DNA from: Saprospiraceae bacterium
Lineage (GTDB): Bacteria; Bacteroidota; Bacteroidia; Chitinophagales; Saprospiraceae
Length of the DNA: 64,000 nt
Assembly (NCBI GenBank): GCA_019187225.1
Contig: JABAQQ010000028.1
Span: 211,092 to 275,091 of the forward strand
Direction of reading: 5' to 3'
In this document: positions 16,993-23,984 of the stretch, piece after piece
Numbering within the stretch: the first letter of the stretch is position 1
Layout: each line of letters starts with the position of its first letter
Notes under the pieces: model-generated
What the model was told of the DNA's origin: nothing
What the model saw: only the letters and a program-made list of their open reading frames with translations
Database searches by the model: none
Made by a program: the position numbers and the translations under genes

Positions 16993-17907
16993 ATGAAAAA
17001 TTTCATCAATAGTATATCACCATTTTTACAGAAAGCCGGCATGATCGTCCTGCCGCTCCTGTGCTTGATGGTTGGTAACCTTTCTGCCCAAGATGAGGAG
17101 GCGTCCCCGACAGGCGAAACCAGAAAGGCGGTCAAGAACACATTCGAAAGTGTGTGGTTTATTGACAATCAAACAGTAATGGTTCCCCTCAAGGGAACAT
17201 TTGAAATGGATATCCAGCACCGTTTTGGGACAGTAAAAAATGGATATGACGACGTGTGGGGGATTTTTGCTCCCGGCAATATTCGTCTCGGTTTCAATTA
17301 CGCGCCCATTTCAAAATTGTTTGTCGGCTTTGGTCTGACCAAAGAAAGGCTTCAGTGGGATTTTAATATTAAATATGCACTGTTGCAACAAATGAAAGGG
17401 GGGGGTATGCCTTTTAGTGTGACTTACTTTGGCAATATGGTCGTGGACAGCAGGGATAAGAAATTCTTTGCCAGAGGAACAGATCGCCTGTCGTATTTCC
17501 ACCAATTGATGATCGCCAGGAAAGTGACGGAGAAGTTTTCTGTCCAGGTAGCGCCCAGCCTGTCTTATTACAACAACGTAGAGGGTTATCTCGACGACAA
17601 CGGCGATATTCAGAAGAAAATGGAAAACGCGCATTTTGCCATTGCTTTCATGGGCAGGTATAAAATTACCGAAGGGATGGCAATAATGGTCGGAGCAGAC
17701 CAACCCATCACCGCGCATACCACGAACAATCCGTATCCGAACATTTCCTTTGGGTTGGAAATCACGACAAGCGCGCACGCTTTCCAGGTATTTGCAGGTA
17801 ACTACGGCAGTATTGTACCACAAAGGAATAATGTGTTCAACCAAAATGATTACGAAGACGGAGCGTTCCTGATCGGTTTCAATATCAGCAGATTGTGGAA
17901 CTTTTAA
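16993..17907 (+). CDS. DUF5777-family beta-barrel protein (copy 2)
   Basis: 304 residues with a signal peptide (GMIVLPLLCLMVGNLSAQ). It shares long blocks with the copy at 10019: VKNTFESVWFIDNQTVMVP, MDIQHRFGTVKNGYDDVWG, ITEGMAIMVGADQPITAHTTN, TTSAHAFQVFAGNYGSIVP, and the same C-terminal ISRLWNF. It is predicted to be an outer-membrane barrel. Pairing with a CX4CH lipoprotein is repeated exactly, which suggests the two proteins work together. Function is unknown. Confidence 0.78.
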   Translation: MKNFINSISPFLQKAGMIVLPLLCLMVGNLSAQDEEASPTGETRKAVKNTFESVWFIDNQTVMVPLKGTFEMDIQHRFGTVKNGYDDVWGIFAPGNIRLGFNYAPISKLFVGFGLTKERLQWDFNIKYALLQQMKGGGMPFSVTYFGNMVVDSRDKKFFARGTDRLSYFHQLMIARKVTEKFSVQVAPSLSYYNNVEGYLDDNGDIQKKMENAHFAIAFMGRYKITEGMAIMVGADQPITAHTTNNPYPNISFGLEITTSAHAFQVFAGNYGSIVPQRNNVFNQNDYEDGAFLIGFNISRLWNF

Positions 17908-17978
17908 AGGCGATCTTTCGAGATAAATTGACAGGACACATTGGAAGTGAGGTTTAAAGTAAATTTTTTCACGTCTTT

Positions 17979-18013
17979 GAATTCCCGGCGAATGTCGCCG
18001 GGAATTCGTTTTT
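17979..18013 (+). terminator. Terminator ending the redox block
   Basis: GAATTCCCGGCGA pairs with TCGCCGGGAATTC over a three-base loop and is followed by GTTTTTT. Confidence 0.88.
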
Positions 18014-18050
18014 TAGTCCCCGAGATCATTATAAAAGCATATACACAACA

Positions 18051-18090
18051 TACAAAAAGCCTCTCCGGCAATTCCGCCGGGAGGCTCCGA
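18051..18090 (-). terminator. Terminator for the S24-type regulator gene
   Basis: On the minus strand AGCCTCCCGGCGG pairs with a near-perfect partner ending GGAGAGGCT, followed by TTTTTG. It faces the plus-strand terminator just upstream. Confidence 0.75.
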
Positions 18091-18118
18091 AAACAATAAA
18101 CAGCAGGATAGATTTTTG

Positions 18119-18206
18119 AACGGTAGACGGTAGACGGTAGACGACACACCCTTTATCTTGTTAACTCTACACCGTTCACCGTCTACCGTCAACCGTCTAC
18201 CGTCTA
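18119..18206. repeat. AGACGGT heptamer hairpin overlapping a stop codon
   Basis: A short forward arm of AGACGGT units (about 18119-18143) faces an inverted arm (about 18171-18206). On the minus strand the TAG of a TAGACGG unit is the stop codon of the regulator gene, so the array begins exactly at the gene end. Confidence 0.85.
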
Positions 18207-18938
18207 TACGTTGCTGATCTTTCTCACCACCTTATACAGGCGCGTCGTCTCGTTCACTTCTTCCTCGAAGGGATCGTTGTCGAAGTAATTGGCAGAGATC
18301 AGTTTGAGGCGCGTGATGCGCCCGCGGTTGTTAAAGATTTTCTGGACATATTTCACCCACACACTGCCGTTGCTGCGCACGGCGTAGATCTCGTTGTCGC
18401 GGATGTCATTGAGGTTCTCTACCGATTTGCAGACGACAATGTCATTGTGTTTGATCACCGGATCCATCGAGTTACCTTCGATCTGGAAGGCCACGAGGCC
18501 CGGACCGCTTACCCCCGGAATGGAAAAATAGGTGTTATCTTCCTGGTTTTCAGCGCCGAGGGTGCTGCCTGCGAAGGCGCGAATGGTGGTAAAAAGAATA
18601 TTACCACCGGCAGAGACGCCGCCACGGTCGTTGGCAAAAGCGTCGCCGGGCGCTTCGAAGCCGAAGGGATTGCCGATGCCATAAATGAGCCAGGCTTCGT
18701 TAATGTCGTAAGCGCGGCAAAAGGATTTGGCTTGACCATAGTCAATCACGCGCTTGCTGTCGGGATTGAGGAAGGCGCGGACGATGTGCCCGTAAGCTTT
18801 GTTGCCGAGTACTTTTTCGGCTACATCGCCGACGCCCCGGCCGCTGCGGTCATTTTTGACAATGGCGCCTCTGTCTTCCAATAATTTGAAGGCTTGAATA
18901 AAGCGCTTGTTAAGTTCGATGCGGTCTTCCTTGATCAT
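18204..18938 (-). CDS. S24/LexA-like transcriptional regulator
   Basis: 244 residues from the ATG at 18938 (MIKEDRIELNKRFIQAFKLL). The N-terminal part is helical and likely binds DNA (GVGDVAEKVLGNKAYGHIVRAFLNP). The C-terminal half is a peptidase S24 domain: catalytic Ser in IEGNSMDPVIKHNDIVV (about residue 158) and Lys in GSVWVKYVQKI (about residue 195). Such proteins are phage-type or SOS-type repressors that can self-cleave. It is divergent from parA. An upstream extension to 19031 is rejected because its residues look like translated leader and it crosses the promoter. Confidence 0.82.
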   Translation of the reverse strand: MIKEDRIELNKRFIQAFKLLEDRGAIVKNDRSGRGVGDVAEKVLGNKAYGHIVRAFLNPDSKRVIDYGQAKSFCRAYDINEAWLIYGIGNPFGFEAPGDAFANDRGGVSAGGNILFTTIRAFAGSTLGAENQEDNTYFSIPGVSGPGLVAFQIEGNSMDPVIKHNDIVVCKSVENLNDIRDNEIYAVRSNGSVWVKYVQKIFNNRGRITRLKLISANYFDNDPFEEEVNETTRLYKVVRKISNV

Positions 18939-19000
18939 GGCGCGTGATTTTTTAATGTGAGATAAATGGCGAAAGTACCTTGTATTGAAATTTGACGATG

Positions 19001-19034
19001 CAAACTTAAAACAAAGAGTTTTTAAAAACAAAAA
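19001..19034 (-). promoter_or_regulatory. Promoter of the S24-type regulator gene
   Basis: Reading on the minus strand, TTTG (19034-19031) is followed after 22 bases by TAAGTTTG (19008-19001), matching the -33/-7 pattern of Bacteroidota. It lies about 62 bases before the start. Confidence 0.55.
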
Positions 19035-19202
19035 ATGTCAAAGATTTTTTTTGCGCAAAAGCAATTTTTTTTGAGAATGCGCTTTTTTATCGCTGAGAAT
19101 CAATTTTTTGCATACTTTTCCAGTGGAAATTTTTTCTAAAACAAACGGACGGAAATCCGTCGGGCATCCTTTTTGACATGGATGTTGTTTGATAAAGTTT
19201 TG

Positions 19203-19210
19203 TACTTTTG
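19203..19210 (+). promoter_or_regulatory. -7 element for parA
   Basis: TACTTTTG, 49 bases before the ATG at 19260. TTG/TTTG words occur upstream at about 12-16 and 27 bases, none at the ideal spacing. Confidence 0.45.
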
Positions 19211-19259
19211 TTGGCGAAACCCGCAACCAGCTAACCTGTAACCCGTTAACCGCAACAAA

Positions 19260-20054
19260 ATGGGCATAGTCGTATCTCTTCTCAACCACAAAGGCGGCGT
19301 CGGCAAAACGACCAGCGCCATTAATATTGGCGCCGGCCTCGTGGAACTCGGCAAACGGGTTTTGCTGATTGACCTCGACCCGCAAGCCAACCTGACGATC
19401 TCGCTGGGCATCCCGCGCCAGAAATCTACGATATACGAGGCTTTGCGCGGCGAAAGCGAACTCACACCTTATACCTATAAACAAAACCTCGACGTGATCA
19501 CCTCCTCGCTCGACCTGTCGGGCGCGGAAATGGAACTCATCAACGAAGCGGGTCGCGAATTCATCCTGCGCGAACTGTTGAGCCAGGTGGCCGACGATTA
19601 CGATTTTATCCTGATTGACTGCCCGCCTTCACTCGGCTTGCTGACATTGAACGCGCTGACGAGCAGCCGCTATGTGCTGATCCCGTTGCAAACGGAGTTC
19701 CTTGCCGTGCAGGGACTCGCCAAGATCAAGCAGGTGATTGACAAGGTAAAATTCCGCCTCAACAAGCAGGTGGAAATGGCGGGTGTAATCGCTACGATGT
19801 ACGACAGCCGCCGCGTGCTCAACCGCGATGTGGTGGACACTATACACAAGTATTTCGGCGATAAAGTGTTCGGTACCTACATCCGCGACAACGTCGCCCT
19901 GGCCGAAGCGCCCGCACAGCGCAAGGACATCTTCGAATACAGCCCGAAAAGCCCCGGTGCAGCGGATTACCTGGCCTTGAGCCGGGAATTCCTGGATAGG
20001 GTGGAAAACGGCATCCATGCAAAATCTGTCGCACAACGGGAACAGGAAGCCTGA
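19260..20054 (+). CDS. ParA-family ATPase
   Basis: 264 residues. The deviant Walker A KGGVGKTT is at residues 11-18, VLLIDLDPQANLT (Walker A') near 35, and YDFILIDCPPSLG (Walker B) near 116. This is the Soj/ParA family, which moves plasmids, chromosome origins or cell components on the nucleoid. Length is normal. It is followed 13 bases later by a small partner gene, as in ParA operons, but that partner lacks the ParB fold. Nearby parS-like 16-base palindromes were not seen. Confidence 0.93.
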   Translation: MGIVVSLLNHKGGVGKTTSAINIGAGLVELGKRVLLIDLDPQANLTISLGIPRQKSTIYEALRGESELTPYTYKQNLDVITSSLDLSGAEMELINEAGREFILRELLSQVADDYDFILIDCPPSLGLLTLNALTSSRYVLIPLQTEFLAVQGLAKIKQVIDKVKFRLNKQVEMAGVIATMYDSRRVLNRDVVDTIHKYFGDKVFGTYIRDNVALAEAPAQRKDIFEYSPKSPGAADYLALSREFLDRVENGIHAKSVAQREQEA

Positions 20055-20067
20055 AAATCAGACCCTT

Positions 20068-20559
20068 ATGAGTAAAAAAAGATTCTCCGAAGGTCTCGAC
20101 GACCTGTTCAACGATACGCATAGCGCGGAAGAGAACCTGCTGGGCGCCGGCATGGCTGTGGCCCACTCGGCCGAGCGCAAATCCGCGCACAAAAACTTCA
20201 TGGCCGACCTCGACTCCCTGCTCCAGGAAGCGCTGGAAGAAAGCCTCGAACGTTATGACGCCAACCAACCAGACACCACCACACCAAGCGGAAAAACCAA
20301 GGCAACCGGCGCCAGTATTACTTACCGCCCACCGTTGACCGGCCTGGATGCGCTCATCCGGCAGACGATAGACGTGCAGGAAATCAACACGGATGAAGCC
20401 ACCGGTAAAAAACGCCTGACCGTTACCGTTGACCGCACCAAATTAGAAAAACTCAAAACCATCGCCCGCCTGGAAAATTCCTACATGAAGGACCTGCTCG
20501 TACAACTCATTGACGATTACATCGAGGAATATACGCAGCAAAAAGGACTTGAACTTTGA
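20068..20559 (+). CDS. Small ParA-partner protein, likely ribbon-helix-helix type
   Basis: 163 residues starting MSKKRFSEGLDDLFND. The N-terminal half is acidic and probably flexible. The C-terminal part (KKRLTVTVDRTKLEKLKTIA then SYMKDLLVQLIDDYIEEY) has a strand-helix-helix pattern like ribbon-helix-helix DNA-binding proteins. The opening resembles the GLDALF-type motif at the start of ParB proteins (GLDDLF), which contacts ParA. It lacks the ParB nuclease fold. It is probably the ParA partner or adaptor; the assignment is inference from position and pattern. Confidence 0.65.
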   Translation: MSKKRFSEGLDDLFNDTHSAEENLLGAGMAVAHSAERKSAHKNFMADLDSLLQEALEESLERYDANQPDTTTPSGKTKATGASITYRPPLTGLDALIRQTIDVQEINTDEATGKKRLTVTVDRTKLEKLKTIARLENSYMKDLLVQLIDDYIEEYTQQKGLEL

Positions 20560-20560
20560 A

Positions 20561-20650
20561 TGCGGATTGCGGATTGATTGATTGCGGATTGTGCTGAAAT
20601 CCGCAATCATCAATCCGCAATCCGCATTCAAAAATCCGAAATCAAAAATC
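20561..20650. repeat. ATTGCGG word hairpin filling the gene junction
   Basis: ATTGCGG/ATTG words (20561-20590) and their inverse (about 20600-20640) fill the whole gap between a stop at 20559 and a GTG start at 20652. An 11-base loop separates the arms. Confidence 0.8.
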
Positions 20651-20651
20651 C

Positions 20652-21593
20652 GTGCAGAACGCCTACAACGACTTCCGCCTTTTTTACAACCAGAACATAC
20701 ATCCGGAACTGTTGCACCTCGAACAGCGGCGGCGGCGGCTGGTGCGCTTGCTGGCGTTGTCGGGTGTGCTCATAGCCGGCGTGGTGGCCATGCAGGTTTT
20801 TGTCGGCGTGTTTGTGTTTACCTTGTTGCTGCTGATACCCGTGGTCATCTGGATCTCTTACTTGTTGTTCCGCGTACAGGTATTTTACCAGGAATTCAAA
20901 CCGCGTATCGTCGGCCTGATCCTCGATTTTATTGACAACGACGTCAATTTTTCTTTCGCGGGGTACGATCCGAAAGGATTTATTTCCAAAAAGCAGTTTC
21001 TCGAAAGCCGCATTTTCACAACGGCCGACGACTACGCGGGAGAGGATCGCATACACGGTCAGGTGCGCGAAACGCCTTTCGAGTTGAGCGAACTCCGGGT
21101 GCAGGAGTTTTCGCCCGCGCGCAACAAATTAGATTATGTGTTTCGCGGCATTTTCCTCATCGGTGATTACAAACGCTGGGACTTGCACGGCGGGGTACTG
21201 GTGTTGCCCGATGCTTACCGCAAATACCTGAGCCGCAGCGAACGCGCCTTTCACCTCGTGGGCGGCCGCCGGGTAAAGGACAACCTGTTGCCGGAGTTCG
21301 AGGTTTTTTTCGATACCTACGCCACGCCGGATATCCGCATACAGGATGTGATCTCCACCGACATGCAGCAGATCATTCTTCAATTCAGGGAAATGTTCCA
21401 GCAGAAGAACCGCCAGAAAGAGATTTATTTCTCCATCATCGCCGATAAAATCTACCTTGCCCTCACGCAGGACAAAGACTTGCTGGAGCCATCGCTGTTT
21501 GCCAACAACGCCAGTTTTGAAGCGGTGAGTGAATTTTACAGCGACATCCGCCTGCTGCTGGAGGTGGTGCTCGATGTGGATGTGATGAATTGA
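20652..21593 (+). CDS. DUF3137-like membrane protein
   Basis: 313 residues from a GTG start. Two adjacent helices near residues 33-75 (LLALSGVLIAGVVAMQVFVG, VFVFTLLLLIPVVIWISYLL) follow a short basic cytoplasmic head. A soluble domain follows: FVFRGIFLIGDYKR-like segment, HGGVLVLPDAYRKYL, PEFEVFFDTYATPDIRIQDV, EIYFSIIADKIYLAL. This order (two helices, then a domain with PEFE..F.VY.TD/P) matches DUF3137 proteins. Function is not known. It probably belongs to the parA operon because the gap is only 92 bases and made of repeat. Confidence 0.72.
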   Translation: MQNAYNDFRLFYNQNIHPELLHLEQRRRRLVRLLALSGVLIAGVVAMQVFVGVFVFTLLLLIPVVIWISYLLFRVQVFYQEFKPRIVGLILDFIDNDVNFSFAGYDPKGFISKKQFLESRIFTTADDYAGEDRIHGQVRETPFELSELRVQEFSPARNKLDYVFRGIFLIGDYKRWDLHGGVLVLPDAYRKYLSRSERAFHLVGGRRVKDNLLPEFEVFFDTYATPDIRIQDVISTDMQQIILQFREMFQQKNRQKEIYFSIIADKIYLALTQDKDLLEPSLFANNASFEAVSEFYSDIRLLLEVVLDVDVMN

Positions 21594-21603
21594 ACCATTC
21601 CGC

Positions 21604-22350
21604 TCAATTTTCCCCTTTTTTCATCTTTTTCATCTTCCCGAAATCGAACGACAGCGTCAGGTTCATATTGAAACGGGAAAAATTCAGACCGGGCGCGTCG
21701 GGAAAAACGGAAGTAATATTGACCGACAGGACGCAGGGGGTGATCTCGATGCCGCCCGACAAACCCAGTTCCGGCATAAAGAAAGGCGCATCCTCCTCGA
21801 TCTTGCGGATGGCCGCCAGTTCGTTCTCGTTGATGTCGAACGATGATTCACCCTTCGGGTAAGAAATGCGTGTGAGGCGCAACGCCAGACCGCAGCGAAA
21901 ATATTTGTCTTCGTACATCAGTCCGGGCTGCACGAAGTAGCGGCGCACCCTGAAGCTCGAAAAATTGTCGTTACCGTAATAGTTATACAGATTGCCCTGC
22001 CCCACCCCGGCAAAGACACTTGCCGATCCCCGCTCCAACGCCTGGTAAGCGCCCACACCCAGTTCTACAAACCGGAAACTCGCACCAATCTCCGTATCGT
22101 CCCGCACACCGGGATTGCCGGCAAGGAAGCCATTCACCATGACCGCGCCGTGCTGCACAGGGCTGTAAACAACCTGTCCTTCCGGCGCAAAATAATCATT
22201 CCCCCAGCCCATGCCGATACCCGCAGCCGCATCGCCTTTTTCTTTCAAAACGGGGATGTGTATGCTGTTGGGTGTGTAGTAATAATGCTGCGCAGGGGCA
22301 GCCACACTGATAACCAGAATATGGGCGAGGGCAAGGAAAACAGATCGCAT
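21604..22350 (-). CDS. Exported outer-membrane-type protein
   Basis: 248 residues starting MRSVFLALAHILVISVAAPA, a clear signal peptide ending at AQ. The mature part begins HYYYTPNSIHIPVLKEKGDA and alternates hydrophobic and polar residues in short strands (GVGAYQALERGSASVFAGVG, FNMNLTLSFDFGKMKK), as in outer-membrane barrels of about 8-10 strands. No family name is recognised. It is convergent with the DUF3137 gene, 10 bases apart. Upstream ATG/GTG starts would add a basic, non-signal extension and are rejected. Confidence 0.7.
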   Translation of the reverse strand: MRSVFLALAHILVISVAAPAQHYYYTPNSIHIPVLKEKGDAAAGIGMGWGNDYFAPEGQVVYSPVQHGAVMVNGFLAGNPGVRDDTEIGASFRFVELGVGAYQALERGSASVFAGVGQGNLYNYYGNDNFSSFRVRRYFVQPGLMYEDKYFRCGLALRLTRISYPKGESSFDINENELAAIRKIEEDAPFFMPELGLSGGIEITPCVLSVNITSVFPDAPGLNFSRFNMNLTLSFDFGKMKKMKKGEN

Positions 22351-22417
22351 TGGAATCCGGAAAGTTTGAACGCAAGTCTGCCAGGTCATAAGGTGCAGGC
22401 TTTTCTTCACCACCGCA

Positions 22418-22504
22418 CCGTGTCGGGCGCAGCGAAGCTTTTGCCTGGATATATATGATAATCAACATCTTGGCATATGCTTCGCTGCACCCGATACGAC
22501 ACGG
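22418..22504. repeat. CCGTGTC palindromic element (copy 1)
   Basis: Left arm CCGTGTCGGGCGCAGCGAAG (22418-22438) pairs with 22479-22504 around about 40 bases. The same arm sequence, slightly changed, recurs at 47349-47427, so this is a dispersed palindrome of REP type. Confidence 0.75.
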
Positions 22505-22521
22505 CAAAAAGACAAGTGCTA

Positions 22522-23700
22522 CTACTTGAACGGATTGGAGAATTTCGGATCCGTCCGCGCATGATCGTCCGTGAGCGTATTCAGGAAGGCGATCAGGGCT
22601 TGTTTGTCGTCGTTGGAAAGATTGAGCCGCTGAGGGGTGCCGTTCACCCGGAGGAATTCATGCAAATTGGGGTGATCCTGAATGCCGGAATTGTAAAACT
22701 CTATTACTTCTTCCAGCGTCTTGAAGCGCCCGTCGTGCATGTAAGGAGCCGTAAGCGCGATGTTGCGCAGGGTCGGCACTTTGAAGGTGCCTTCGTCCTG
22801 CGAATTGCCCGTGATGGCGCCCACGCCGAGGTCGTTCGGGTCAGTGACGGCGTTCAGGCCATTGCTGGCGTTGAACAACATGGGGCGTCCCATGATCGGG
22901 CTATGGCAGGAAGCGCAATTGGACTGATACAGCTGCAGGCCGCGATTCTGCTGGCTGTTGAACCCGCTGAAATTGGTATAGGTGGAAGGGAAATTGTAAC
23001 CGCTTATTTTGCCCGCTTCGTCGTCGAATTTGCTCTGGTAGGAACCCATCGCATTCACGAAATTGGAAATGGACTCTTTCACCCGGTCGGCGGTCACATA
23101 ATCGTCGCCGAAAGCTTTTTTGAACAGGGGAGAATAGTAGGGCTGCGACTGTACGGCTGCCACCACTTCGTCCATGTGCATGTCCATTTCTCTTTCATTG
23201 GTGAGTGAGCCCTGGCTTTGTTCGGCAGCCGTCTCGGCGCGGTTGTCCCAGAAAAAACGGATGGCCTGCGAGCCGTTCAGGTCGGTACCGTAATAAGCGG
23301 AAAAATTGGACACCGACGAAAGCGCGATGGAGTTGCGCGCAGTGGAGCGATCGTACACTCCTTTACTGAAAGCCACATCGTCGCCAAAACCCAGTTCCTG
23401 CTTGTGGCAACTGGCGCAGGCGATGGTGCCATCCTTGGAGAGTTTCGTGTCATAAAAAAGCACACGGCCCAACACCGCTTTGTCGCGCTCCACGGGACGG
23501 GGAAACAAACCGGCGCTGCGCAGGTGCGCCGGGAAATTCACTATATATTCGTCGGGCAGGTCGGGCAGATTGAGATACTGCGAAAGCGTGGCGAATTCTT
23601 CCGGTGAATAGTAGTGATAATCGAAATCGGCCTTTTTACTGCAGGCGACCAGCATCATCAATGCACCGAACAAAGTGAGGGTAGTTCCGATTTTTTTCAT
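22522..23700 (-). CDS. Dihaem cytochrome c peroxidase / MauG-family lipoprotein
   Basis: 392 residues from the ATG at 23700. The leader LTLFGALMMLVAC is a lipoprotein signal. Two CXXCH haem sites are present: IACASCHKQELGFGDD (about residue 95) and NCASCHSPIMGRP (about residue 264). The C-terminal block VPTLRNIALTAPYMHDGRF carries the family Met/His region. Bacterial members reduce peroxide or oxidise protein residues in the periplasm, fed by small cytochromes. No MbnP-like partner is adjacent, unlike the homologue at 32851. An upstream start at 23775 is rejected because it precedes a normal signal peptide. Confidence 0.9.
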   Translation of the reverse strand: MKKIGTTLTLFGALMMLVACSKKADFDYHYYSPEEFATLSQYLNLPDLPDEYIVNFPAHLRSAGLFPRPVERDKAVLGRVLFYDTKLSKDGTIACASCHKQELGFGDDVAFSKGVYDRSTARNSIALSSVSNFSAYYGTDLNGSQAIRFFWDNRAETAAEQSQGSLTNEREMDMHMDEVVAAVQSQPYYSPLFKKAFGDDYVTADRVKESISNFVNAMGSYQSKFDDEAGKISGYNFPSTYTNFSGFNSQQNRGLQLYQSNCASCHSPIMGRPMLFNASNGLNAVTDPNDLGVGAITGNSQDEGTFKVPTLRNIALTAPYMHDGRFKTLEEVIEFYNSGIQDHPNLHEFLRVNGTPQRLNLSNDDKQALIAFLNTLTDDHARTDPKFSNPFK

Positions 23701-23984
23701 GGTTCCATGTTCTTTTGTAAAGGGTGAAAGTAAAATTGATGTGTGTTTATCGAAGAATATTTTTCCGCAAGACAAATATTACGGCTTTCCCGCTGCTTGT
23801 TTTTTATTCCTCGCAACAAGAATCTTGTTTTCCCACAGCAGGTACGCGCAAAAAGATTTCCTAAAGTTATACCGTCCTCCGAATGTCATGCTTCCGTCAT
23901 AATCAACTTTACGAAAGTTTTAACAATCGTTAAGACGTCGGCAAGGGGCTCAGGGTTGGTTCTTAACTAAAATAATGGGTGATC

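Larger units (their letters stand above)
18939..19259. other. AT-rich divergent promoter region
   Basis: This 321-base gap between the S24-type regulator and parA is AT-rich and holds no gene. It carries one promoter for each direction, listed separately. Confidence 0.6.
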
